A stretch of DNA of 36,665 bases, taken from contig JBEKSX010000018.1 of NCBI GenBank assembly GCA_049516635.1, forward strand, positions 1-36,665, written 5' to 3'. This document shows, in pieces, positions 25,294-33,400 of this stretch. The first letter of the stretch is position 1. Every line of letters starts with the position of its first letter. The translations under genes were made by a program, and so were the position numbers. The notes under the pieces are model-generated. The model was not told the origin of the DNA, did not search any database, and saw only the letters and a list, made by a program, of their open reading frames with translations. The DNA comes from JBEKSX01 sp049516635 (GTDB lineage Bacteria; Bacteroidota; Ignavibacteria; Tepidaquicellales; OLB5).

Positions 25294-26703
25294 ATGGTAC
25301 CTCTTGAATCACTTTCCATCCAGTTACAGTTAAAAGAAACAGACCGAATCGACACAAAAAAGGTACACAAGCTTCGTCAACAGCTCTTGCACAATATACA
25401 AACACCTGAGTTTAAGACAGAGTCAAAGAATCTGTTATATAACGGAGATACCGTCAGCTTCAGCATGAATGATTGTTCTATTCCTATAATTAATTTATTT
25501 ACTGGAAAATTGGAGAAGGGAAATCATCTCGGTACCGGGCGATTGTACGTATCTCTCAACAGCATCAACGGATCAGTGCTGGTACCTTGTTCATGGAATG
25601 AAAAAAAGAATGAATTTTCGTTCAAGATCCCGAAAGGTACTGTACATAGCATCGCCATTCTTCTGGTTCCCGGGATCGAATATATAGGACCGGAAAGTGA
25701 TGAAAGAATAAGAAAATTCACACAATGCCAGGATTGCGAAGATGAAAAAAAGTATAAAATGGGTTTAGCAGGTTCTGCAATTGTAATTCCGCAGATGATA
25801 GGATTCTTTAGAATAGCCTGCGGTATATGCAGAGATACCGCCGGTTCGATTTGCCCAAACAATAACATTAAATTTGATCAGGATGGATATTGTTATGTAC
25901 ATGAAGAGATATGCAAAGGTCAATATAAAATAACAGTTCAACCCGGACAAACTACAGAAGTACCTTGCTGGGAGTGTTTCTCCCCGAATAATAACGGGGC
26001 GTTTTCTGACTTATGTTTATTCGGTTACCTGCAAAAAGTATTGAGGATCGAATACTGGTGCTGCGGATGCTGTAAAGAAATAAATCAAGTGATACCTGGG
26101 GTTTGTTTAAAGGAGCTATGTGCCCAGAATGCAATCCACGGCGGATTTCCCATACAGTATGTTAGCCCGGACGGTACAATCTATGACTGTGCGAGATGTC
26201 CTAATCAATTGCCTCCTGAAGAAGGAGCGAATCAGTCGTATCAAGTATATCAGGATAAATGCATTGGCTGTATGGTTTGTTATAACAATACAAGGTGTGA
26301 AAAAGTAAAAATGAAAGCACATATTAAGAAAATACGCAGTGTTATGTTCTCAGCGAAAAGCCTCACACTGCGTCCTATTTATCCGGAGATACCTGATCTC
26401 TCTGAATTGAAATTAGTTCTGGGTGTATGGGGTGAATTAAGAGGTCACACTTTCATGGATGAGATCCCTGTAAATTTAGGCGTGGATTTACATACCGAAA
26501 TTAATCGGAATTTCGAATTTGATAGGACATTACAATTCGCTATATATGCCTTAAACAACCGGGGTTCCAGGATCACACTAAGCGGGAATGTCCAGCCCGC
26601 AATCCACTCTTTTTACTTTCCCGGTAACAATCAAATACCACCGCAGCTGGAATTTGCAACAAGATTTGGAAGGATTTATCTGGAACTGGACAATTTAAAC
26701 TGA
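25294..26703 (+). CDS. Cysteine-rich protein of unknown family (24 Cys)
   Basis: 469 residues, no signal peptide. All 24 cysteines lie between residues 61 and 335. Paired CX2C motifs occur at 145/148, 176/179, 225/228, 256-260 (CCGCC), 299/302 and 323/326; the last extends to CX2CX2CX5C (323-335), close to but not matching a 4Fe-4S ferredoxin motif (CX2CX2CX3C). Residues 1-135 and 336-469 look beta-rich, the latter cysteine-free. The pattern suggests several zinc ribbons or metal clusters, or a disulphide-rich protein. Very strong SD AAAGGAGGA (25280-25288) 5-6 bases before ATG 25294 suggests efficient translation. Convergent with the exbD operon and separated by its terminator. Function not assigned. 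Confidence 0.75.
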   Translation: MVPLESLSIQLQLKETDRIDTKKVHKLRQQLLHNIQTPEFKTESKNLLYNGDTVSFSMNDCSIPIINLFTGKLEKGNHLGTGRLYVSLNSINGSVLVPCSWNEKKNEFSFKIPKGTVHSIAILLVPGIEYIGPESDERIRKFTQCQDCEDEKKYKMGLAGSAIVIPQMIGFFRIACGICRDTAGSICPNNNIKFDQDGYCYVHEEICKGQYKITVQPGQTTEVPCWECFSPNNNGAFSDLCLFGYLQKVLRIEYWCCGCCKEINQVIPGVCLKELCAQNAIHGGFPIQYVSPDGTIYDCARCPNQLPPEEGANQSYQVYQDKCIGCMVCYNNTRCEKVKMKAHIKKIRSVMFSAKSLTLRPIYPEIPDLSELKLVLGVWGELRGHTFMDEIPVNLGVDLHTEINRNFEFDRTLQFAIYALNNRGSRITLSGNVQPAIHSFYFPGNNQIPPQLEFATRFGRIYLELDNLN

Positions 26704-26736
26704 AGCGATTTATTTATTCTGGGTCTATACATCAAT

Positions 26737-26769
26737 AAAAAAAAGCCATTTTGAAATCAAAATGGCTTT
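26737..26769 (-). terminator. Rho-independent terminator of the STAS-exbB-exbD-exbD operon
   Basis: Perfect 13-base arms 26742-26754 and 26757-26769 (core GCCATTTTGA/TCAAAATGGC). On the minus strand the stem runs into eight T (complement of 26737-26744, partly in the stem). On the plus strand only TTTC follows, so it acts mainly for the minus-strand operon, 20 bases after the exbD stop; it may also stop the 25294 gene weakly. Confidence 0.88.
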
Positions 26770-26789
26770 CATTCGATAAAATTTTCTTA

Positions 26790-27317
26790 TTACCCGCCTA
26801 CTGACTGCAGTACGCGAACGTCTTCATCTTCCATTTTGGCAAAGCTGTATCTTTTTTCTATTGCGGCTTTATTTATCTCATCAAGAACGTCCACCATATA
26901 TGAATATTTACCTGTGCGTTCAAACTTCAGTATCATGATCATGTCTTTATTAGCTTTACCCAGTAACTCAAGGTAATCTTTCATTTTGTCAAAAGGCACT
27001 TTGTAAGGCTGCTCTTCCGTTCCGTCTGATTTACCTTTCGAGATGGCTATATTGCCTTTGCCTGATACACGTATGAATACAACGTTGCCCATATCCACCT
27101 TAACTTTTTCTTCTTCACCGCCTTTGGGCAGGTTTATCTGCATCACCTGGGGCTGGTTCAACGTGGTCGTCATGATGAAGAAAGTAAGCAGCAACATGAT
27201 AACGTCCACGTATGGTGTCATATCAATCCTGAATCCGAGCCTTTTTCGTGCCTGCCATTTTTTCTTTTTATGTCCCCTTTGCTGACTTGAACTTTCAGCG
27301 GTTTCTACACTTGCCAT
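26790..27317 (-). CDS. ExbD/TolR family biopolymer transport protein (second copy)
   Basis: 175 residues. Basic cytoplasmic N-terminus (GHKKKKWQARKRLGFRID), one transmembrane helix with the conserved Asp in DMTPYVDVIMLLLTFF (about 32-47), then a periplasmic domain. With the ExbB-like protein it forms a proton-driven motor that energises outer-membrane processes. 36 bases after the other exbD. SD AGGAG about 11 bases before ATG. Its N-terminus is longer than that of the first copy, and it lacks the insertion seen there. Which partner (TonB, Pal-like, gliding or other) it serves is unknown; no TonB gene is in the window. Confidence 0.9.
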   Translation of the reverse strand: MASVETAESSSQQRGHKKKKWQARKRLGFRIDMTPYVDVIMLLLTFFIMTTTLNQPQVMQINLPKGGEEEKVKVDMGNVVFIRVSGKGNIAISKGKSDGTEEQPYKVPFDKMKDYLELLGKANKDMIMILKFERTGKYSYMVDVLDEINKAAIEKRYSFAKMEDEDVRVLQSVGG

Positions 27318-27353
27318 TTATTAAATTCTCCTATTGAATTTTCAGACTTATTT

Positions 27354-27938
27354 TTATTCTTCTTTTTTCTTATCACCGTGTTCCATATCGGTTACAAGGC
27401 TGAAACGAGTGTTCTTGGTCTCTTTTAAAATGTCCATCAGGTCCTGAATAGTTCCTATATCTGCGTTTTTATCTCCTTTAACAACAATTCTCAGGTCTTT
27501 ACCAACATTATTCTTTGAGGACAATCGCAGATCGATCAATAGCTTTTTAAATTTTTCCCTGTCTTTAAATAATATAATAGGTCTTTTTACTTCTTTTTCA
27601 CCGCCAATATTATGTGTTACGTAGCCCGGCTGGGTAGTGCTGTCAGGATGAAATATCGCCAGTCCCAGCGGATCTCCCAGTACATCTTCCCTGACCTTGC
27701 TATTGTCTACATCCACAAATATATCACCCCATTTTGTGACCACAATAGTCATAACATTTCGTTCTGGAAGCTTTGTAGTATCATTTCCGGAGGAGGGAAG
27801 GGTAACCTGAACGTCTTCGGAAAGCTCGGCTTTGAATTGTGCCGTAAGCATGAAGAATGTCAGGATCAACATGATAACGTCTACATATGGCGTCATGTCT
27901 ATACTTACTCCCGTTCGTTTAGGTCTTTTAATTGACAT
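27354..27938 (-). CDS. ExbD/TolR family biopolymer transport protein (first copy)
   Basis: 194 residues. Short basic N-terminus (MSIKRPKRTGVSID), transmembrane helix with the conserved Asp in DMTPYVDVIMLILTFF (about 14-29), and a periplasmic domain longer than in the second copy (GDPLGLAIFHPDSTTQPGYV region). SD GGAG (GGAGAAAGAAA before ATG). 55 bases after the ExbB-like gene. Two ExbDs per ExbB are common in Bacteroidota and may give a hetero-dimeric stator plug. Confidence 0.9.
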   Translation of the reverse strand: MSIKRPKRTGVSIDMTPYVDVIMLILTFFMLTAQFKAELSEDVQVTLPSSGNDTTKLPERNVMTIVVTKWGDIFVDVDNSKVREDVLGDPLGLAIFHPDSTTQPGYVTHNIGGEKEVKRPIILFKDREKFKKLLIDLRLSSKNNVGKDLRIVVKGDKNADIGTIQDLMDILKETKNTRFSLVTDMEHGDKKKEE

Positions 27939-27993
27939 TTTCTTTCTCCATAAATATAAATTTTAGAAACTCTGATTTATTATTTACTAAAAT

Positions 27994-28767
27994 TTATTTG
28001 GATTTCACGGTCAATATCTGCATAATATTATAGGTAGCTTCATCTATCATGTAGGTAAAATTACTGACCTTAGTTGAGAAAAAGTTATATGATATAATGG
28101 CCACTATTGCGCCGAAAATACCGAAAGCAGTGTTTACGAGAGCTTCCGAGATACCGGTGGACAGCTCTATAGCATTCGGTGTTCCCGCAGTTGCAAGAGC
28201 AAGGAATGAACGGATCATACCCAGAACTGTACCGAACAAACCGACGAGAACCGAGATAGATGCAATGGTTGAAAGAGCAACCAGGTTTCTCTCAAGAAGA
28301 GGAACTTCAAGCATCATACCTTCTTCGATAGATCTCTGGACTTCTGCTAATTTTTTCTCGCCATCAATCGGATCATCCTTTACAACCTGGTAGCGTTCAA
28401 GTCCCAATCTGACTACGTTTGCTAGCGAGCCGCGCTGTTTATCGCATTCTGCAATAGCTCCCTCGATGTCGTTTTCCTGTATCAGATTTTGCACTTTTTT
28501 CAGGAATGGTTCTATAGCTCCTCTGCCTCTGGCTTTCCTTAATGATAAGGTTCTTTCAAAAACAAATGTGATAACCATGATGCTGATGGTCATAAGCGCT
28601 ACTACAACCGGGCCTCCCTTGTATATTTGTCCGAATATATTTGCAGGCGTTCCTGTTGCAATATCACCTTTAAAGTTTGCAGGACTGCCGAAAATAAATA
28701 AAAAGATCAATAAAGATACCACGAATGCAACAACAAGTACTATAGTGATAAATACGGATTGTTTCAT
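27994..28767 (-). CDS. MotA/TolQ/ExbB proton channel family protein
   Basis: 257 residues with an N-terminal helix (5-27), a second about 51-71 preceding FERTLSL, a cytoplasmic loop (about 76-165), and two C-terminal helices. The channel region LVALSTIASISVLVGLFGTV then LGMIRSFLALATAGTPNAIE and GISEALVNTAFGIFGAIVAI is characteristic of the family. It makes the pentameric inner-membrane stator around the ExbD dimer. 62 bases after the STAS gene; GGAGG lies 14 bases before ATG 28767. Confidence 0.93.
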   Translation of the reverse strand: MKQSVFITIVLVVAFVVSLLIFLFIFGSPANFKGDIATGTPANIFGQIYKGGPVVVALMTISIMVITFVFERTLSLRKARGRGAIEPFLKKVQNLIQENDIEGAIAECDKQRGSLANVVRLGLERYQVVKDDPIDGEKKLAEVQRSIEEGMMLEVPLLERNLVALSTIASISVLVGLFGTVLGMIRSFLALATAGTPNAIELSTGISEALVNTAFGIFGAIVAIISYNFFSTKVSNFTYMIDEATYNIMQILTVKSK

Positions 28768-28829
28768 AATTTATTTAATACCTCCAAAGTTAATAAATAT
28801 TTTGTTTTTCTAGATATGTAAATGCAGAA

Positions 28830-29180
28830 TTAATTAGAGAAACCGGCTATTGCCTCTACTTGACTTGTATAGGAATCGAAGATGAGACTAAGCTTGGTTA
28901 TCACAAATAAATTTTCTAAATTCTTATTAAGCTGGCATAACATGACCTTACCGCCGCGCTTTGTATAATTTGCATGAGCAGCAATCAGAACACCTAAAGC
29001 AGAACTGTTAAGGTAAGATACCTCGCCAAGGTCTATGACGAGCTTCAGGTTTCCCAATTCTGAAACCTTCTTGATAGTATCCCTTAATTCGTCGGTTTCA
29101 TCGCCGCCTACGTAATTTCCTCTCAACTCCAGGACTATTATCTTTCCGTCCTGTAAAGATGTTTGTTTAATTGAACTCAT
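28830..29180 (-). CDS. STAS-domain protein, anti-sigma factor antagonist type
   Basis: 116 residues, a single STAS domain like SpoIIAA/RsbV. The helix-capping motif LGEVSYLNSSALGVLIAAH (about 51-69) holds the serine pair where an anti-sigma kinase phosphorylates family members. No kinase or phosphatase is in the window, so its partner is unknown. It leads the operon with exbB and two exbD, driven from the promoter at 29200-29230. A structural role next to envelope machinery is as possible as sigma control. ATG 29180. Confidence 0.88.
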   Translation of the reverse strand: MSSIKQTSLQDGKIIVLELRGNYVGGDETDELRDTIKKVSELGNLKLVIDLGEVSYLNSSALGVLIAAHANYTKRGGKVMLCQLNKNLENLFVITKLSLIFDSYTSQVEAIAGFSN

Positions 29181-29199
29181 ATTACTTTTTAAATATCTA

Positions 29200-29230
29200 C
29201 AAAGATAATTTTAAATTTCAATATATACAA
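29200..29230 (-). promoter_or_regulatory. Predicted promoter of the STAS-exbB-exbD-exbD operon (TTG-N20-TATCTTTG)
   Basis: On the minus strand, TTG (complement of 29228-29230), 20 bases, TATCTTTG (complement of 29200-29207), an exact match to the Bacteroidota pattern. Start point near 29194, leader about 14 bases before ATG 29180. Confidence 0.65.
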
Positions 29231-29266
29231 CTTAAGAACTTTTCAGTTTATTTAATATGTAATAAA

Positions 29267-29857
29267 TTATTCCATATTTCGGGCTTTAACCGGTGGTCTT
29301 GTGACCGGTTCTTTTAGTACATTAATGATATTATCATTGATCTCATTAATATCTCCGATGCCGTTAATATCATAAACCCTGCATTTCTTTTCATAGTATT
29401 CTTTGATCGGGGATGTCTGCTTCCGGTAAACTTCCAGACGGTGCTTCACCGTCTCTATCGTATCATCTTTCCTCCCCCGCAGCATCAACCGCTTCACGAG
29501 CTCATCATCATTGGCTGTAATATTTACTACTCTCAAATCGTTGAAATTCAGTTCGGTTAGTATCTTATCCAGGGCAATTGCCTGGTTCAGGGTTCGCGGG
29601 AACCCGTCAAGTATGAAACCGCTTTTCATTTCTTCCGATGACAGTGTTTGCCTTACTATAGCTATCATAATATCATCCGGTACCAATGCACCTTTTTGCA
29701 TGATTTCTTTCGCCCGCCGACCCAATTCTGTATCCTGTTCAACTGCTTTTCTCAAAATTTCACCGGTAGAAAGATGTATTAACCCCAGTTTTTGAGCTAT
29801 CAGCAGTGATTGAGTTCCTTTTCCGGCTCCGGGCGGTCCCAGTATTACTATTTGCAT
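29267..29857 (-). CDS. adk: Adenylate kinase (short LID form)
   Basis: 196 residues; interconverts ATP + AMP and 2 ADP. P-loop GPPGAGKGT (7-15), AMP-binding STGEILR (30-36), DGFPRT (84-89), and a short LID after RLMLRGRKDDT (123-133) rather than the long, zinc-ribbon-capable LID of 214-residue enzymes. Arginines of the active site are present in RKDDT and HRLEVYRKQT. ATG 29857. Divergent from ispE. The C-terminal tail PVTRPPVKARNME is extra and unlikely to be catalytic. Confidence 0.96.
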   Translation of the reverse strand: MQIVILGPPGAGKGTQSLLIAQKLGLIHLSTGEILRKAVEQDTELGRRAKEIMQKGALVPDDIMIAIVRQTLSSEEMKSGFILDGFPRTLNQAIALDKILTELNFNDLRVVNITANDDELVKRLMLRGRKDDTIETVKHRLEVYRKQTSPIKEYYEKKCRVYDINGIGDINEINDNIINVLKEPVTRPPVKARNME

Positions 29858-29889
29858 TAAACTATTAAAATTAAAATCAGTTCAGATTA

Positions 29890-29920
29890 CAAATTTAAAA
29901 AAAATATAATTAAAGTAAAC
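29890..29920 (-). promoter_or_regulatory. Possible adk promoter (-7 TAAATTTG)
   Basis: On the minus strand TAAATTTG (complement of 29890-29897) matches TAnnTTTG exactly; 19 bases upstream is GTTT (complement of 29917-29920) rather than TTG. The start would lie about 27 bases before the adk ATG. Weaker than the other sites. Confidence 0.4.
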
Positions 29921-29965
29921 TGAAAATTATGTGCGAATTTCAAATATTTTGTTTATTTTGCATAA

Positions 29966-30862
29966 ATGAATACTACTGAGTACAGCATCAGATCAGCTGC
30001 AAAGATAAATATCGGGCTTCATATTCTCTCTAAACGAACGGATGGGTATCATAACATTGAGACCATCTTTTATCCCGTCAGAATATTCGATGAGATCTCA
30101 TTAAAAATATCTGCTTCAGATACCCCGCATAATAACATCAGGTTTAATATCGAACCAGCTCTTTCCATTGCCTCTGAAAATAATATCTGCTTAAAAGCAG
30201 TTGAAAAATTCTTCAATAAATATGATATCCCCGCCGTTTATAACATAGATATTGATATTAAAAAATCTATCCCGGTGGGAGGAGGATTGGGAGGGGGAAG
30301 CTCCGATGCAGCGTCACTGCTCGAAATACTTACATTTAACTTTAAAGAAAAAGTACAAACCAGATACGTACTCAACAGAATAGCTATGAAACTGGGAAGC
30401 GATGTGAACTATTTTATATCAAATAAAACGCCGGCGGATGCACAAAAATTATCAGCATTATACCCATGCCCCGCTTATGCTACACAAAGGGGTGAGAGGC
30501 TTAGAGTGATCCCGCATTTTAAAGTAAATTATAATATTCTGATTGTATATCCGGGTATATCTGTGTCAACCGAGTGGGCTTATTCCAAACTAAACATACA
30601 AAATGAAAAATCACCTGTATTATACAAGGTCAAGTATTTCAAAATGGAAAATTTCAAAATATTCTCTAACGACCTTGAGGAAGTGGTATTAAATGAATAC
30701 CCTGCAATAAAGGAAATAAAAGAAAAGATGTATGAACAGGGCGCTGTGTTCAGTTCGATGAGCGGCAGCGGTTCGAGCGTCTACGGATTCTTTGATAAAA
30801 GTAAGATCGATAACGCCCGTTCATACTTTGAGAAACAGGGATCTATAGTCTTTAAAAGCTGA
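29966..30862 (+). CDS. ispE: 4-diphosphocytidyl-2-C-methyl-D-erythritol kinase
   Basis: 298 residues, GHMP kinase of the MEP isoprenoid pathway. AAKINIGLHILSKRTDGYHN (about 11-30) is the substrate-binding start; PVGGGLGGGSSDAASLL (about 102-118) is the ATP-binding loop; MSGSGSSVYGFF near residue 270 is the third GHMP motif. It shows the organism uses the MEP route for at least part of its isoprenoids. ATG 29966, directly after TATTTTGC, a near match to a -7 element. Its 3' end overlaps the convergent gene at 30852 by 11 bases. Confidence 0.95.
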   Translation: MNTTEYSIRSAAKINIGLHILSKRTDGYHNIETIFYPVRIFDEISLKISASDTPHNNIRFNIEPALSIASENNICLKAVEKFFNKYDIPAVYNIDIDIKKSIPVGGGLGGGSSDAASLLEILTFNFKEKVQTRYVLNRIAMKLGSDVNYFISNKTPADAQKLSALYPCPAYATQRGERLRVIPHFKVNYNILIVYPGISVSTEWAYSKLNIQNEKSPVLYKVKYFKMENFKIFSNDLEEVVLNEYPAIKEIKEKMYEQGAVFSSMSGSGSSVYGFFDKSKIDNARSYFEKQGSIVFKS

Positions 30863-31826
30863 TGTTCACGTTAAACGTGGGAATGCTCTCCATTTTGAAT
30901 GTATAAGGAGAAAGCTCTCTCCGTATCTCCATCCCTGTCTGAACCTTCAAATTTTTATTGAATATCGATACGCTCCAAATTGCGTCCGCAGCACTCAAGA
31001 CGTGGTTCAATAAGGCAATCATAGCGCCAGTCTGACCGTCATTATAATATGTATTAGCAAGCTGTCTGCTATAAGCATAACTGATGAAAATGGGTGACCT
31101 GTAAGTCTCGTAATTTTGTTTCGTGATCAGCCAGCCGCTTGCATCTCGCGCATCAGGCCATCCCGATACATATTCCTGGTATTTGCCTATCAGTTCATAA
31201 TACTGCTGTGTACCATAATCTGGAAGTGTGTGTGCAAAACCTGATTGTTCTTCGCAATAATGAATCTCGTTCCAGAGTTTCGTACGATCCTGCTCGTTAG
31301 GAACTATTTGGCCGTAACCAGTGAATTGCTGGTCAACCAGCCATTGTGCATACTGGTGAACATTCCAGTTCTGGTTTGCGAAATTTTGAAAATCGTCTGT
31401 CTGCTTGTTACCCTTATGGTTATAGTATGCATAAGCACCCCAGCATATCGCTTCTACTCCAAGGAAAATAGCAGCTTTCACGTAACTCTTTGCATAATAC
31501 TCACCTGCGCCGGGTATAAGAAGCGATAAACCGCCGCCGATCCAAATAGACTTTTCTTTCTGTGGTTGTCCGTTCACATTCTGTTTTATCTGTGTCATAT
31601 CAAGTACCCCGGGGGATTTCAGCATGTTGATTCGGGCTGAGTAAAGATTAACCTCTGACCAGGGGGATACATTCTTCATATAATCAGGCAGATTAAGGCT
31701 TAAACTTGAACCATGCCCTGCAGGCACCTTATCTGTTTGTTCTAAAGATACAACCTGTGAGTGTAATACCGATACAACGGATATCATTAATAAAATTATT
31801 AATGATACAAATAATTTGTTTTTCAT
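30852..31826 (-). CDS. Exported PGxG membrane protein, DUF5683-like (paralogue of 32608-33396)
   Basis: 324 residues. Signal peptide 1-23 (SLIILLMISVVSVLHSQ). After about 90 residues comes GGGLSLLIPGAGEYYAKSYV then KAAIFLGVEAICWGAYAYYN, two hydrophobic segments around a PGAG motif, the hallmark of DUF5683-like proteins. A second hydrophobic stretch near the C-terminus, MIALLNHVLSAADAIWSVSI, matches ALVNHVISAISAIFVTNMYN in the 32608 protein, so the two are paralogues. Between them is a Gln/Tyr-rich loop. Function unknown. 5 bases after truA, last gene of the dsbD run; its stop overlaps ispE. Confidence 0.8.
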   Translation of the reverse strand: MKNKLFVSLIILLMISVVSVLHSQVVSLEQTDKVPAGHGSSLSLNLPDYMKNVSPWSEVNLYSARINMLKSPGVLDMTQIKQNVNGQPQKEKSIWIGGGLSLLIPGAGEYYAKSYVKAAIFLGVEAICWGAYAYYNHKGNKQTDDFQNFANQNWNVHQYAQWLVDQQFTGYGQIVPNEQDRTKLWNEIHYCEEQSGFAHTLPDYGTQQYYELIGKYQEYVSGWPDARDASGWLITKQNYETYRSPIFISYAYSRQLANTYYNDGQTGAMIALLNHVLSAADAIWSVSIFNKNLKVQTGMEIRRELSPYTFKMESIPTFNVNISF

Positions 31827-31831
31827 ATTTT

Positions 31832-32617
31832 TTAATAAATTATTTTATCGAGAATTAATGCGTTAGATGGTACATATTGTATCCTGAACTGTTCTCCTTT
31901 TGAAAACTTATTTTTAAAATCTTCCAGTGTTATTTTTGTTGAAGCTATTTTGATCATCATCCCTACAATAGCCCTCACCATCGAATGCAGGAACCTGTTA
32001 GCGCATATCTCGAACAATATTGTTCCGTCAATCTGCTTTTTAACCCTCGCGTAATATACCTGTGACCTGAAACCGTGCCTGTCACTTTTATTCTTGCAGA
32101 ATGAACGGAACGAGTGATTTCCTTCAAGCAATTTACAGAATTCTTTCGCTAAATCAATATCAAATTTTTGATTTAATATATAATATTTTTCTCCGTATAA
32201 CGACCTTTTCTTCAATGATATACGGTACGTATAAACCCTTTTTTTAGCCGAATATCTCGCATGAAAATCCGGTTTTGCTAAAGTTGCCTTCCTGACCGCA
32301 ATATCGGACGGCAGCAATGCATTAAGGGAATGTTCAAGCCGCTTTAACCCGATCTTTTCGATCTCAGGCTTGCCTATCCTGAAATTAGCTGTCTGGTTAA
32401 AAGCATGAACACCGGTATCTGTCCTGCCCGCTCCCGTAAGCTTTATCTTTTTTCCCGGAAATAAAATTTGTAGAGAGTTCTCTATAGTCTCCTGTATCGA
32501 AGGTTTGTTTTTTTGTCTTTGCCAGCCGTAGTATTTTTTCCCGTCATATTCTATGACAAGTTTGATGTTCTGTTCAGTATTTTTTCCTGCAGTGTTACTG
32601 TCTTTCGCTAAAACCAT
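31832..32617 (-). CDS. truA: tRNA pseudouridine(38-40) synthase TruA
   Basis: 261 residues. The catalytic Asp is in GRTDTGVHAFNQTANF (about 62-77). IEYDGKKYYGWQRQ (about 27-40), ANRFLHSMVRAIVGMM (about 208-223) and ARYSAKKRVYTYRI are typical TruA blocks. It modifies U38-U40 in tRNA anticodon arms. ATG 32617 overlaps the end of the upstream PGxG gene by 10 bases; the first ~17 residues (MVLAKDSNTAGKNTEQN) exceed the usual start, but no better start codon is present. Confidence 0.95.
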   Translation of the reverse strand: MVLAKDSNTAGKNTEQNIKLVIEYDGKKYYGWQRQKNKPSIQETIENSLQILFPGKKIKLTGAGRTDTGVHAFNQTANFRIGKPEIEKIGLKRLEHSLNALLPSDIAVRKATLAKPDFHARYSAKKRVYTYRISLKKRSLYGEKYYILNQKFDIDLAKEFCKLLEGNHSFRSFCKNKSDRHGFRSQVYYARVKKQIDGTILFEICANRFLHSMVRAIVGMMIKIASTKITLEDFKNKFSKGEQFRIQYVPSNALILDKIIY

Positions 32618-33396
32618 TTCGTCAGCTTCAGCTTTATGCCGTCTGCCCTGTTCAGGAACCTCATCACATCAGCGTTCAGAGTGTATCCGCCGGATTTGTT
32701 CAGCTCTTCATTATACATGTTCGTTACGAATATAGCGCTGATCGCGCTTATCACATGGTTAACCAGTGCCGCTCCTATAACAAACAGCCTGTCATTCTTT
32801 ATCCTGTCACCGGCTAATTTGTCTTCCCTGTAAATTTTTCGGTTGCTTACCTGGTCCCAGTAAAATCCCCAGCCGTTCTCGGGATAGTACAACAGGTTAT
32901 ACTCTCCATTGCGAAGCTTATCATTATTGTACTCCGTGACATTATCCCAGTTTGCTATATCAAGGAAGAACTGGTCGTTCTTGCCGTTCTTGTCTATTCC
33001 TGCATGTATCACAGCAAAATTGTATGCATCATTCAGAAGCCAGTTCCCGTAGATAGTGAATGAAGCATACGTGAGCCAAAGAGCTGCTTCCGATATCATG
33101 AAATATTTGCCTACGTCAAATCTCCCCGCATATAACTGACCCGTACCCGGGACTACAAGTGACATGAAGAAAGCTAAACCCGGTGATTTCTTTGATTTTA
33201 AAACAATATTTTTTCTTAATTTCGTTCCTGAATTTTCTGCTTCAAAAAAATTGCCTTTTACATCCGAAAATTGGAGGCGGGTATCGGAAATAGAATTTAA
33301 TTTAAGATCGGACAGGTTGTAATTTAAAGTTTGTTTCATCTGTGAAAACGTACAGATGGAAATTAACAATAATATTACTGCAGGGATTTTATTCAT
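32608..33396 (-). CDS. Exported PGxG membrane protein, DUF5683-like
   Basis: 262 residues with signal peptide (1-18, VILLLISICTFSQ). The core is FFMSLVVPGTGQLYAGRFDV then GKYFMISEAALWLTYASFTI (about 77-116), i.e. PGTG between two hydrophobic segments. A C-terminal hydrophobic stretch ALVNHVISAISAIFV follows (about 211-225). Same layout as the product of 30852-31826. 4 bases after dsbD, 10-base overlap with truA. Function unknown; the tight setting between dsbD and truA suggests cotranscription, not a shared pathway. Confidence 0.8.
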   Translation of the reverse strand: MNKIPAVILLLISICTFSQMKQTLNYNLSDLKLNSISDTRLQFSDVKGNFFEAENSGTKLRKNIVLKSKKSPGLAFFMSLVVPGTGQLYAGRFDVGKYFMISEAALWLTYASFTIYGNWLLNDAYNFAVIHAGIDKNGKNDQFFLDIANWDNVTEYNNDKLRNGEYNLLYYPENGWGFYWDQVSNRKIYREDKLAGDRIKNDRLFVIGAALVNHVISAISAIFVTNMYNEELNKSGGYTLNADVMRFLNRADGIKLKLTKWF

Positions 33397-33400
33397 GCAA

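Noticed and set aside
26266..26304. CIGCMVCYNNTRC as a 4Fe-4S ferredoxin site
   Set aside because: Spacing CX2CX2CX5C differs from CX2CX2CX3CP and the surrounding CX2C series argues for another metal fold; not called as ferredoxin.
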